Shown here one piece after another: positions 1 through 6,708 of a stretch of 26,638 nt of DNA; the first letter of the stretch is position 1; each line of letters opens with the position of its first letter. Location: IMG/VR virus record IMGVR_UViG_3300024346_000432, positions 1 to 26,638 of that record; one strand, written 5' to 3'. The DNA comes from a virus. Below the pieces are notes generated by a model, which saw only the letters and a program-made list of their open reading frames with translations, ran no database searches and was not told the origin of the DNA. The position numbers were made by a program, and so were the translations under genes.

Positions 1-7
1 ATACTAC

Positions 8-15
8 TATAAATA
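8..15 (-). promoter_or_regulatory. Late-promoter-like box for a gene beyond the left edge
   Basis: The plus strand reads TATAAATA here, which is ATATTTATA in the sense of transcription. It lies just downstream of the terminator at 30-51, so it would serve the next leftward gene outside the window. It is one of twelve such intergenic boxes in this window. Confidence 0.4.
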
Positions 16-29
16 TAGAGCATAAAAAA

Positions 30-51
30 AGTGAGGAATTATTTCCTCACT
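30..51 (-). terminator. Intrinsic terminator ending the gp26-type unit
   Basis: A perfect inverted repeat, AGTGAGGAA and TTCCTCACT, encloses a 4-base loop. On the minus strand it is followed at once by a run of seven T, the usual form of a rho-independent terminator. The stop codon of the frameshift extension (39-41) falls in the loop, so the last codons of that reading frame are also the 5' arm of the hairpin. Confidence 0.85.
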
Positions 52-263
52 CTTATATTAGGTCCATTGTTATTATTTGCAGGTTTTGATGTTTTTTTCA
101 TATCCTCTTGTTCTTTTTTCTTAGCATCTGATAATTGTTTGTAATAAAAATTTCTAAGATGAACTGGTAAACGATATACATCCATTTGTGTAAACCCATT
201 CCCATAATAACACAATTCAAAAATTTGTTTGTGTAAATGGATTGCATAGTTACTCGGTAGGCC
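39..263 (-). CDS. +1-frame extension of the gp26-type protein (tail assembly chaperone T-like region)
   Basis: This 74-codon open frame lies directly downstream of, and in the +1 frame relative to, the gp26-type gene. It starts at GGC just after a seven-T run (plus-strand A7 at 264-270) and ends at TAA at 39-41. The peptide includes FELCYYGNGFTQ, then DVYRLPVHLRNFYYKQ and a Lys/Glu-rich tail. It reads like a real protein, and I recognise its general pattern from small proteins next to gp26 homologues and from the T part of G/GT tail assembly chaperones. Coding similarity-like residues begin immediately after the end of the upstream gene, and the only internal ATG (183-185) lacks a good ribosome site and would remove the first 26 residues. 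I infer expression as a +1 frameshift fusion: tRNA-Phe can re-pair UUU to UUU on U7. A one-base homopolymer error in the assembly is the main alternative. If made separately, it would be 48 aa (39-185). Confidence 0.6.
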   Translation of the reverse strand, partial: GLPSNYAIHLHKQIFELCYYGNGFTQMDVYRLPVHLRNFYYKQLSDAKKKEQEDMKKTSKPANNNNGPNIRVRK

Positions 264-1002
264 AAAAAAACCCTATACCCATAGGAATTGGGCGTACCTC
301 CGTTTCTCCCGTTTCTGGGTTGGTGAAATCAAATTCCATTTTGATATCGGGTTGTAATTCTTTTAGATATTCTCTAAAAGCTTTTGTATCTCTTGCTAAG
401 AAACGATTATTGATAAAATCGGCAATACTTTTAGTATCATCTTTACCATCAACCGAAACAATCATATAACGATATCTAGTTGTCAATTCATTACCACCAT
501 CTTTAGTTAGACGTTGCATTGCTTTAACATCCATATCAATTTTCTTTTCATCACCATGAGTTAGTAATCTAAATACAATCTCATTACCAGTTGATGTTTT
601 GAATGTGTAACGATTATCTTTTGATAATTTAGTAAAATCAATTTCTTTTGTTTGAACTTTTCCTAAATCAACCGTTATTTCTTGTTTATCACCATTATCT
701 AAAGAAATCTCTATCTTATATTCAGGTCCATAACCTAAAATACGAGTTGCTAACATAATAGCATTTTTATCACCCAAAAGAATATCATCTGGATTTACTT
801 TTTTATCTACTATGATTGCTTCAAACAATTTATCCAATACAACACCTTTTTTAATTAAACTTTGTGTTGAAAGAATTTCTTCTTCTCTAGCAGTCATATA
901 CTTTAATTCGATTTGTCCAGATGAAAGTGGATTACTTTCTGGATAACATTTACCTTCCGATGGTAGAGCAACTATTTCCGTTGCGAAATCATATTGTGAC
1001 AT
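250..1002 (-). CDS. gp26: gp26-type baseplate hub / tail assembly protein
   Basis: This 250-aa protein resembles the T4 base plate protein family typified by gp26. Visible family hallmarks are LPSEGKCYP near residue 13, the MTAREEEILS stretch around residue 36, KKGVVLDKL around 51, GDKNAIMLATRILGYG around residue 77, and a C-terminus ending in FFWP. In T4 gp26 is needed for hub assembly; by position and sequence style it is comparable with tail assembly chaperones that hold the tape measure protein, which is inference here. The start at 1002 has an AAAGG ribosome site and a promoter-like box 26 bases upstream. The gene is separated from the tail tube gene by a terminator. Its last codons contain a slippery U7 run that probably gives a longer +1 product (see 39-263). 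Confidence 0.75.
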   Translation of the reverse strand: MSQYDFATEIVALPSEGKCYPESNPLSSGQIELKYMTAREEEILSTQSLIKKGVVLDKLFEAIIVDKKVNPDDILLGDKNAIMLATRILGYGPEYKIEISLDNGDKQEITVDLGKVQTKEIDFTKLSKDNRYTFKTSTGNEIVFRLLTHGDEKKIDMDVKAMQRLTKDGGNELTTRYRYMIVSVDGKDDTKSIADFINNRFLARDTKAFREYLKELQPDIKMEFDFTNPETGETEVRPIPMGIGFFWPTE

Positions 1003-1028
1003 AATTAACCTTTATTTTGTTATTTGTA

Positions 1029-1036
1029 TATAAATA
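1029..1036 (-). promoter_or_regulatory. Late-promoter-like box before the gp26-type gene
   Basis: TATAAATA on the plus strand, ATATTTATA in the sense of transcription. It lies 26 bases before the start codon and just after the terminator of the tail tube gene, which is where a promoter would be expected. Confidence 0.45.
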
Positions 1037-1060
1037 TATAAATTAAAAAAAGTTATAAAA

Positions 1061-1084
1061 AAAGGAGATATTTCTATCTCCTTT
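1061..1084 (-). terminator. Intrinsic terminator after the tail tube gene
   Basis: A 10-bp stem (AAAGGAGATA with TATCTCCTTT) has a 4-base loop. On the minus strand it is followed by a T-rich tract. It lies 24 bases past the tail tube stop codon. Confidence 0.8.
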
Positions 1085-1108
1085 CTTATTTTTATTTTTA
1101 ACTTTGTA

Positions 1109-1597
1109 TTAGAATTCTAATATAGCGTAATCCATTGCTAGTGTTAAAGTAATATCAGATGGGTCATTTGAAGCCCAGTCTAAATCATTAAACGTTGCGT
1201 TTAAGATAAATGCACCTTTAATTTTCCATTGTTCAATTTTATCACCAACTGGTCCTAACATATACAAATCGATATCTTTTTTATAGAAATCAGCATACCC
1301 ATCACGACCTGTTAAAGATTCGTGTGATAAACGTACCCACTCCATTACCGCTTGAGCACCTGATGGTACAATTGGGTCATAAAGAGTGATTTCGATATCT
1401 TGCCACTCACCTTTTCCTTTTAACTTTCTTTTCACGTTAATGTGGTCTAAGGTAACTGCTTCAAATTGAATTGAAGGTCTGTTTGCTGTTTTGATAAGAT
1501 ATGCAGGGATACCACCGATTTCCATAATGAAGCGATTCTTCATTTTTGGTTCGAAATTGGTATAAAACATGTCGTTAAATTCTAATACTTCTGCCAT
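1109..1597 (-). CDS. gp19: Tail tube protein, gp19-like
   Basis: The product is 162 aa, the size expected of the T4 gp19 tail tube subunit (163 aa), which stacks as hexameric rings to form the inner tube for DNA passage. Supporting residues include the N-terminal FEPKMKNRFIMEIGGIPA stretch, the central GEWQDIEITLYDPIVPSG segment, and the C-terminal FNDLDWASNDPSDITLTL stretch, all typical of the gp19 family (PF06841 type). It sits directly downstream of the sheath gene, the normal T4 order 18-19. AGGAG lies 6 bases before the ATG, and a promoter-like box lies 23 bases upstream, so it can be transcribed apart from the sheath. A strong terminator follows. Tube protein is made in many copies, which fits its own promoter and terminator. 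Confidence 0.92.
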   Translation of the reverse strand: MAEVLEFNDMFYTNFEPKMKNRFIMEIGGIPAYLIKTANRPSIQFEAVTLDHINVKRKLKGKGEWQDIEITLYDPIVPSGAQAVMEWVRLSHESLTGRDGYADFYKKDIDLYMLGPVGDKIEQWKIKGAFILNATFNDLDWASNDPSDITLTLAMDYAILEF

Positions 1598-1620
1598 TTT
1601 TATTTTTCTCCTATTATACT

Positions 1621-1628
1621 AATAAATA
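1621..1628 (-). promoter_or_regulatory. Late-promoter-like box before the tail tube gene
   Basis: Plus strand AATAAATA, one base off the common form; in the sense of transcription ATATTTATT, followed by AGTATAAT and then AGGAG. It lies 23 bases before the tail tube ATG, in the 55-base gap after the sheath gene. Confidence 0.4.
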
Positions 1629-1652
1629 TAATGTTTCTCTTTTTTTAAATTT

Positions 1653-3965
1653 TTACGCTGAGAATGATGCTCCTGTTGGTAAGATGTTGAAATCTAATAC
1701 GATAAATTCAGCTGTTCTAGTAGGTTGTAAGAAAATTTGACCTGCTAAGATGTTTCTATCGATTACATCAGGAGTATTGTTTGATTCATCCATCACTACT
1801 CTAAATGCAAATAAACCTTGTCTTTGTTGGATACCCTCTAAATATGGATTTACTGTATTTAAGAATCTTGAACGCGTTGTTGCTGTATTTTGTTCGAACA
1901 CTAAGTATCTTGAAGTAGAAGCAATATACTTCTTAACTTTGATAAGTAATCTTCTTACGTTAATTCTATCTAATGCAGATGATTTTTCTTGTAAAGTTTT
2001 CTGTCCAAATGCCACGATACCCTCACCAGGGAAAGAAGCGATTGGGTTTACTTTACCTTCATATAATTCATCTCTTTCAGAGTGTGTTAATCTATTCAAT
2101 ACTGAAACTGCTCCAACGATACCACCTCTATTCAAACCTGCTGGTGCGAACCATTCTGCTGCTACAGCATCGTTTGCTGCGAAGATACCTGGCATCAATA
2201 CTGATGGTGGTACTGCAGTTAATTTATTTGTGTTTCTATCGATTGTTTTAACCCACGGGTAGTATGTTCCAACATAGTTAGAATCAACGTTTCCTGCCTG
2301 CTCTACTGCATCACCAATAGTTGAATTTTGTCCAACTACATCACCGATGAAGAATACATCTTCTCTACTCTCACACATTTCAGAAATGTAATCGAATACA
2401 TATGGATGGTCTTCTCTTACAACACCAGGTGCTGCTATTAAATTGATATCGAAATCATCAGGATTAGATACTGAATCAATTGCTTTTTTGTAAGCAACTG
2501 AACCACTTGCTATTGAAGTAGATAAATTATATCCTTGTGAATTACCACCACTTATATCACTACCTTTGTTAATTGCTCTCGTTGGAGTTACACCATCAAA
2601 TCCACCTTGAAAAGCAACGATGAATTGTCTTTTAGAAACATCGTTAGCAGTTAATGGAGTAGTTAATTCTAAACCTAAAATTGTATCTAAACCGAAATCA
2701 ACGTTAGCACCAGTTTCTGCGTTTAAAGGAAGTGGTTTTAAATATTGTAAATTGTTTATTCTAGTTCCAGCAGATTCTAAATCAATACCAGAAAATCTAG
2801 TTGTAGATGATGATGTGTTTACTGCCGAACCAGTTGAGTAAGTTACTGCAGGAACGATAGATTCGACACCATCAACAAAAATTGGGTTAGTATATGCACC
2901 ATGTGCAAACGGACCAGCTATAATTGGGAATGAACCATCTTCTCTAACTTCTACTCTAACAAACTTAGAACGATTTGCGTAATCACCAGTTTCATTTTGT
3001 TTACCATTAGCATCAATTGTTACATTTCTATCACCAATTGCTCTTGCAATGTAATTAGATGATGCAGGGTCTAAGGTTACGTTGTTATATGTTTCCAATA
3101 CAACTTTTTTCTTATCCGTATCTGCAAAACCACGAATTGTTACAGTAAATGTAGAGTAATCAGTTGCTGCAGAATCACCTGCTGCTCTTACGTTTGAAAT
3201 ACCAATTTTATATTGTGTATTATATGGGTTACCATCTCCTAATGTATGGAATTGAAATAACTCATGTCTTTCACCACTAATCAATTGAGATTTAATCCAC
3301 GGAGTAGATGCAAATGTAATATCTTGTGTAAATTCTTGTGTTGGTAATTCAATTAGAGTTACCTTTGAACCAGATACTAAATCATTAGCAACTGCGTTTG
3401 TAGCAGTTTTTTCAAAATAAGTGTATGTGTAAGCATTTTTACCTCCGAATGGAGATTCTCCAAATACATCAGATAAATCATTACCTGCTGCAGGGTCAAT
3501 TGATGCAGATTGGTTATAACCAAGTTCTGAACCACTAATTTGAAATGCTGATGCAGATGGAGATGATGTGATTACCGAACCGGTTAAACCAACATCTTCA
3601 TTATTTTCATTAGTTACGTGTAACGTACCTATAATTTTAGTTCCACCTTGTGCAGTTGAACCACTAACTGCAATTGCAATTGGGTCAACGTGAGAATATC
3701 CACCAACGTGGCCTACACGAACAATAGTTACTGTCCCTGCTTCTCTTAAATAGTTTTGAACTGCGTACCCTGTATAGTATGTTCCATCAGGTGTACCGAA
3801 TATTTCCTCAAATTCTGATTGTGTATTAACCACAGTTGGTAAGAACGCCGGTCCTTTAGCAAAAGGTCCTACTATTGCTGCTCCTATTTCTCCAATTCCC
3901 TGTGCTAAGAATGATAGGTCATTTTCTCTTGTGAATACACCAGGTGATACAATCTTTTCTGCCAT
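1653..3965 (-). CDS. gp18: Contractile tail sheath protein, gp18-like
   Basis: This 770-aa protein is the tail sheath subunit, which surrounds the tail tube and contracts on infection. The N-terminal region with SPGVFTRENDLSF and GAAIVGPFAKGPAFLPT, and the C-terminal region with RVVMDESNNTPDVIDRN and then QPTRTAEFIVLDFNI, are the conserved ends of the T4 gp18 family. The ends form the contractile core; the middle (roughly residues 100-450, rich in Ser, Thr, Asn and Gly) probably makes the outward-facing domains. It is longer than T4 gp18 (659 aa), so the variable middle is probably enlarged. Start choice is supported by TTAGGAG 7 bases before the ATG, with a promoter-like box 39 bases upstream. 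No hairpin terminator is visible in the 55-base gap to the tube gene. Confidence 0.95.
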   Translation of the reverse strand: MAEKIVSPGVFTRENDLSFLAQGIGEIGAAIVGPFAKGPAFLPTVVNTQSEFEEIFGTPDGTYYTGYAVQNYLREAGTVTIVRVGHVGGYSHVDPIAIAVSGSTAQGGTKIIGTLHVTNENNEDVGLTGSVITSSPSASAFQISGSELGYNQSASIDPAAGNDLSDVFGESPFGGKNAYTYTYFEKTATNAVANDLVSGSKVTLIELPTQEFTQDITFASTPWIKSQLISGERHELFQFHTLGDGNPYNTQYKIGISNVRAAGDSAATDYSTFTVTIRGFADTDKKKVVLETYNNVTLDPASSNYIARAIGDRNVTIDANGKQNETGDYANRSKFVRVEVREDGSFPIIAGPFAHGAYTNPIFVDGVESIVPAVTYSTGSAVNTSSSTTRFSGIDLESAGTRINNLQYLKPLPLNAETGANVDFGLDTILGLELTTPLTANDVSKRQFIVAFQGGFDGVTPTRAINKGSDISGGNSQGYNLSTSIASGSVAYKKAIDSVSNPDDFDINLIAAPGVVREDHPYVFDYISEMCESREDVFFIGDVVGQNSTIGDAVEQAGNVDSNYVGTYYPWVKTIDRNTNKLTAVPPSVLMPGIFAANDAVAAEWFAPAGLNRGGIVGAVSVLNRLTHSERDELYEGKVNPIASFPGEGIVAFGQKTLQEKSSALDRINVRRLLIKVKKYIASTSRYLVFEQNTATTRSRFLNTVNPYLEGIQQRQGLFAFRVVMDESNNTPDVIDRNILAGQIFLQPTRTAEFIVLDFNILPTGASFSA

Positions 3966-4004
3966 TTTATTTACTCCTAATTAAAGTTTGTGTAATGATA
4001 CACA

Positions 4005-4012
4005 TATAAGTA
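4005..4012 (-). promoter_or_regulatory. Late-promoter-like box before the tail sheath gene
   Basis: Plus strand TATAAGTA, read ATACTTATA in the sense of transcription: the C variant of the motif, also seen at 15338 and 19264. It lies 39 bases before the sheath ATG. Confidence 0.4.
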
Positions 4013-4061
4013 TAAATTACTTTTTCTAAAATATTATTTTTTGATATGCGTAACGATGTTA

Positions 4062-4331
4062 TTATTTTTCTAGTGGGGTGAATATTCCTGTTGTAGGGTC
4101 ATAATCACCATCTCCGTATTTTTCGTTTAACCCTTTGAATAGAGTATCTTCCTTCGCAACTAATTCAGTATATTTAGCTAATACACTTTCTTCATTTTGT
4201 TCTAATTCTTCAAGTCTCTTTCTTTTTTCAATTTGAATTTGACCTAATTGGGTAAAAACTGCACCGACATCAAATCTTAATTGATTGATTTCTTTAACCT
4301 CGTCTTCCGTAAACTTAATTTCTTCTGCCAT
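4062..4331 (-). CDS. Small coiled-coil protein of unknown function
   Basis: This 89-aa acidic protein is mostly helical by eye. Residues about 6-70 are rich in Glu, Lys, Leu and Gln with heptad-like spacing (for example FTQLGQIQIEKRKRLEELEQ), suggesting a coiled coil. A short acidic tail with GDGDYDPTTGIFTP follows. I do not recognise a named family. Similar small helical proteins occur among structural genes of T4-like phages, so a virion or assembly role is plausible but inferred. It has its own promoter-like box 35 bases upstream and lies just upstream of the tail sheath gene. The ribosome site is weak (only AT-rich sequence before the ATG), unlike the sheath and tube genes. Confidence 0.7.
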   Translation of the reverse strand: MAEEIKFTEDEVKEINQLRFDVGAVFTQLGQIQIEKRKRLEELEQNEESVLAKYTELVAKEDTLFKGLNEKYGDGDYDPTTGIFTPLEK

Positions 4332-4366
4332 TTTGATATATTATATTGTTTGTAATTAATTATATA

Positions 4367-4374
4367 TATAAATA
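4367..4374 (-). promoter_or_regulatory. Late-promoter-like box before the coiled-coil gene
   Basis: Exact TATAAATA on the plus strand, ATATTTATA in the sense of transcription, 35 bases before the ATG of the 89-aa gene. The surroundings are a TA-repeat, so the exact edges are uncertain. Confidence 0.4.
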
Positions 4375-4401
4375 TACGAAAAGTTCCGAAACGTAAAATT
4401 A

Positions 4402-5688
4402 TTACCTATTAAATGTTAAAGTTGTAGACCAACTACTTTTCAATCCGTGGTCAATTGCTCTAACTCTACAATAGTAAGTTCCTGCAGATAAAAGTGAATT
4501 AACCTCTAATCCAGTTGTACTCCATTCTGAATAATCTAATGTTGGTGAACTAAAATCAGAGTTGTTATCAATTTGTACATCATATGCAGTAACACCAGTG
4601 GTACCAGTACCAGTCACAGCAGTCCAATCAACACGTGGTGATGAATATGCTAATCCCGTTGGTGCAGATGGTGCACCTAAATCAGAGTGTGAATTACCAC
4701 CTTTATTGTGAGTAATATACCCATTAACTAAATAAGTATCGTTTTCTTCAACGTCAATTGAAACAATTTCAGTTGTTTCGTTTTCTAATGTAATAGATGT
4801 TATTTCTACTTCTTCTAATCCGGTTTCAGTTGATTTAACTAATTTATCACCAACTTCTAATAAGAATACTTGTTTGAATTTATATTCACCACTTGATAAT
4901 TCTTTAACTAAAAGTGGATGTTCTGATGTTGCAGTAATTTGTCCGTTATTAATACTATAATATTTTCCTGTGAAAGAATATACTACATTTACAACAGTCA
5001 CATCTTTAGGAGTTGTACTTAATGTAGATGTTGACCAATCATAGAATGTTCCGTCTGAATTTTCATCCAAACCACCGATTGCATATCCTTTTAATACATC
5101 ACCTTCTTCAATTTCACCGATTTCTTTTATACTTCCATCTGCCATTAAAATTGGAGAATCTGATGTTAAACAAAGTGCAACGGAGTTACCATCATAAGAA
5201 TCTACTGAATAAACTGTTTTATCTTTATTTGCACCATATCCGTTACCTATACCAATGTGGTCATTAAAACCATCATTGAATACACATCTAATAGTGTTAG
5301 TTTGGATAGATTGTAATACTGCTTGAGAACTAGGATGTTGTGGGTTCATATTAGATACACTAAATGTAGCACTTGCACCACTATTTGTTCCTAATGTGAT
5401 AAAAGAACCTGCAGGTACTGTCCATGTAAAGTTTGCTGCTCTACCACTTATTCTATTAAAATTAGCACCATCACCACTAAAACCTATTGTGTAAGTTTCA
5501 GTAGTTCCTTCTACTGCATAAGTAAACCCACTAACCGAACCAACTGAATCTATTGCGAATGATGACATTGCGATTGGACCAGTTGTATTTCCCTTTGCTG
5601 CAGATAATGCTCTTGCACCTGCTGCTACTCCGGTTGCTGAACCTAATGAGTTTAAACTTAATGTATTACCTGATGTTAATGTTGGCAT
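4402..5688 (-). CDS. Structural/adhesin protein with internal Hint (intein-like) domain and C-terminal fibronectin type III domain
   Basis: The 428-aa product has three parts. Residues 1-172 are a Ser/Gly/Thr-rich region typical of phage structural or adhesin proteins, with no family I can name. Residues 173-328 form a minimal Hint domain: Cys173 starts block A (CLTSDSPILMADGS), block B is TATSEHPLLV with His256, and the C-terminal block is TYLVNGYITHN ending His327-Asn328. No homing endonuclease insert is present. The next residue is Lys329, not Cys, Ser or Thr, so standard protein splicing lacks its +1 nucleophile; this matches the pattern of A-type bacterial intein-like domains, which can cleave at their ends. 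Residues about 339-428 form a fibronectin type III domain (SAPTGLAYS, then TAYDVQIDN, then GTYYCRVRAID). AGGAG 8 bases before the start overlaps the stop of the glycosyltransferase gene. Autocleavage releasing the FN3 domain is inference. Confidence 0.85.
   Translation of the reverse strand: MPTLTSGNTLSLNSLGSATGVAAGARALSAAKGNTTGPIAMSSFAIDSVGSVSGFTYAVEGTTETYTIGFSGDGANFNRISGRAANFTWTVPAGSFITLGTNSGASATFSVSNMNPQHPSSQAVLQSIQTNTIRCVFNDGFNDHIGIGNGYGANKDKTVYSVDSYDGNSVALCLTSDSPILMADGSIKEIGEIEEGDVLKGYAIGGLDENSDGTFYDWSTSTLSTTPKDVTVVNVVYSFTGKYYSINNGQITATSEHPLLVKELSSGEYKFKQVFLLEVGDKLVKSTETGLEEVEITSITLENETTEIVSIDVEENDTYLVNGYITHNKGGNSHSDLGAPSAPTGLAYSSPRVDWTAVTGTGTTGVTAYDVQIDNNSDFSSPTLDYSEWSTTGLEVNSLLSAGTYYCRVRAIDHGLKSSWSTTLTFNR
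4705..5172 (-). other. Hint / intein-like domain, codons Cys173 to Asn328
   Basis: This marks the in-frame intein-like segment of 156 codons. The N-terminal Cys, the TxxH block B and the terminal His-Asn are all present. The residue after Asn is Lys, followed by Gly-Gly. Its size equals that of minimal inteins without endonuclease. Confidence 0.85.
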
Positions 5689-5692
5689 ATTT

Positions 5693-5711
5693 CTCCTATA
5701 TGTTATAAATA
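5693..5711 (-). promoter_or_regulatory. Promoter-like box and ribosome site inside the end of the glycosyltransferase gene
   Basis: TATAAATA (plus strand 5704-5711) lies within the last codons of the upstream gene, and AGGAG (minus strand, 5693-5697) overlaps that gene's TAG stop at 5696-5698. The box is only 15 bases from the ATG at 5686-5688, the shortest distance in the set. The Hint-domain gene could thus be transcribed with a very short leader or by read-through. Confidence 0.4.
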
Positions 5712-6691
5712 TCCAATAAAGATTCTATCCAATAATCTTTATCAGTAAAATTTCGTTTCATAAACGTTTTTATTTTGTTAAACCAAAATAATTTCGTTTC
5801 GTGTGATTGTAAAGTAATCTCACTATAAATATCACTAAATTCCTTTTTAGACGATGCACGATATGGATACTCAAAATCTTTACACCAATTTGAGTGTATT
5901 ATGGGTAGTTTACCTCTATCTACTGCTTCAAATATTGAATACCCAAATGGTTCGGATGTAAATGCAGAATGTGATATTCCCCAATCCATATTATAAAATT
6001 TATCTTTAAATTCTGAATTATAATGATATATCTTAGATTTAGATAAATCTATCTTTACACCATTTTTCCAAAGTAAATTAAATTCTACGGAATTTGTAAA
6101 AATATATGATGGTAACCCATCTAAATAATGTGGATTCTTTCTACCTTCACTTCTAGCAGCAAATCCTATTTTATTTGATTCAGATAAAGGTAATTCTAAT
6201 TTAAATTCGTAAAAATTAGGTATGTTAATATTTTTGTGTAATATTTCGTATAATCCAACCCAAATATTATGTTTAGATGAATTAATAACATCCGATTCCC
6301 ATTCAGAACTTAAATATGGATGCCATGCGATTGGTACATCACTTAATATTTGTGATTTTAAAATATGGTCTACTGAATTATGTAAAACATTGGAATGGAT
6401 TTTATCCTTATTATCTATAATTGGGTTTGTAGGTGTATAATGGCCGTGTAAAATGTTTATTCTACGTGCACCATTACATAATTCTTCAAATTTTTGAATA
6501 TTATCACCATGCCAATAAGTTTCTATTGGAAATTGGTAATCTTCATTACCATTTGGTTTGTTTCTATGAATTAGAAGTATAGGTTTAACATCTAATTTAG
6601 GTGCAACTAACTCCATCCATAAATTTACCCAAATATCAGAACCAGCATTTACCCACGGACCACCGCCAGTTGTATAATATACATCGTACAT
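5696..6691 (-). CDS. GT-B glycosyltransferase (GT4-like)
   Basis: This 331-aa protein looks like a GT-B fold glycosyltransferase. A glycine-rich loop near the N-terminus (TTGGGPWVNAGSDIW, residues 7-21) fits the acceptor half. IGFAARSEGRKNP (residues 175-187) fits the donor-phosphate region with Arg/Lys. EPFGYSIFE (residues 247-255) is the EX7E motif of retaining GT4-type enzymes, followed by DRGKLPIIHS. It is somewhat short for GT4 enzymes but both halves seem present. No membrane segment or signal peptide is seen, so it should act in the host cytoplasm. Sugar donor and acceptor cannot be read from the sequence. It lies in the fibre cluster, 17 bases after the fibrinogen-like adhesin gene; candidate acceptors include the Ser/Thr-rich fibres (inference) or a host/phage glycan. 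No promoter box is visible before it, so it is probably co-transcribed. Confidence 0.75.
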   Translation of the reverse strand: MYDVYYTTGGGPWVNAGSDIWVNLWMELVAPKLDVKPILLIHRNKPNGNEDYQFPIETYWHGDNIQKFEELCNGARRINILHGHYTPTNPIIDNKDKIHSNVLHNSVDHILKSQILSDVPIAWHPYLSSEWESDVINSSKHNIWVGLYEILHKNINIPNFYEFKLELPLSESNKIGFAARSEGRKNPHYLDGLPSYIFTNSVEFNLLWKNGVKIDLSKSKIYHYNSEFKDKFYNMDWGISHSAFTSEPFGYSIFEAVDRGKLPIIHSNWCKDFEYPYRASSKKEFSDIYSEITLQSHETKLFWFNKIKTFMKRNFTDKDYWIESLLDIYNI

Positions 6692-6708
6692 AACTTATTA
6701 TTTTTATT

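Noticed and set aside
101-247. A minus-strand frame starting at ATG 245-247, two bases after the gp26-type stop
   Set aside because: Its position looks tempting, but its 49-residue peptide is rich in Met, Trp and Ile without protein-like pattern and ends before the terminator, whereas the +1 frame over the same DNA reads as a convincing conserved-looking protein ending at the terminator.
1029-1036. TATAAATA boxes as T4 late promoters driving plus-strand genes
   Set aside because: No believable gene follows any of them on the plus strand; their spacing to minus-strand starts and terminators fits leftward units.
1750-2262. Long open frame on the plus strand opposite the tail sheath gene
   Set aside because: It is a mirror of the strongly supported sheath gene, has no ribosome site and no recognisable protein features. 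The same holds for other plus-strand frames, such as 16452-17195 opposite the repeat fibre.
4705-5172. Standard splicing intein
   Set aside because: The residue after the terminal His-Asn is Lys rather than Cys, Ser or Thr, and there is no endonuclease insert, so ordinary splicing is not supported.
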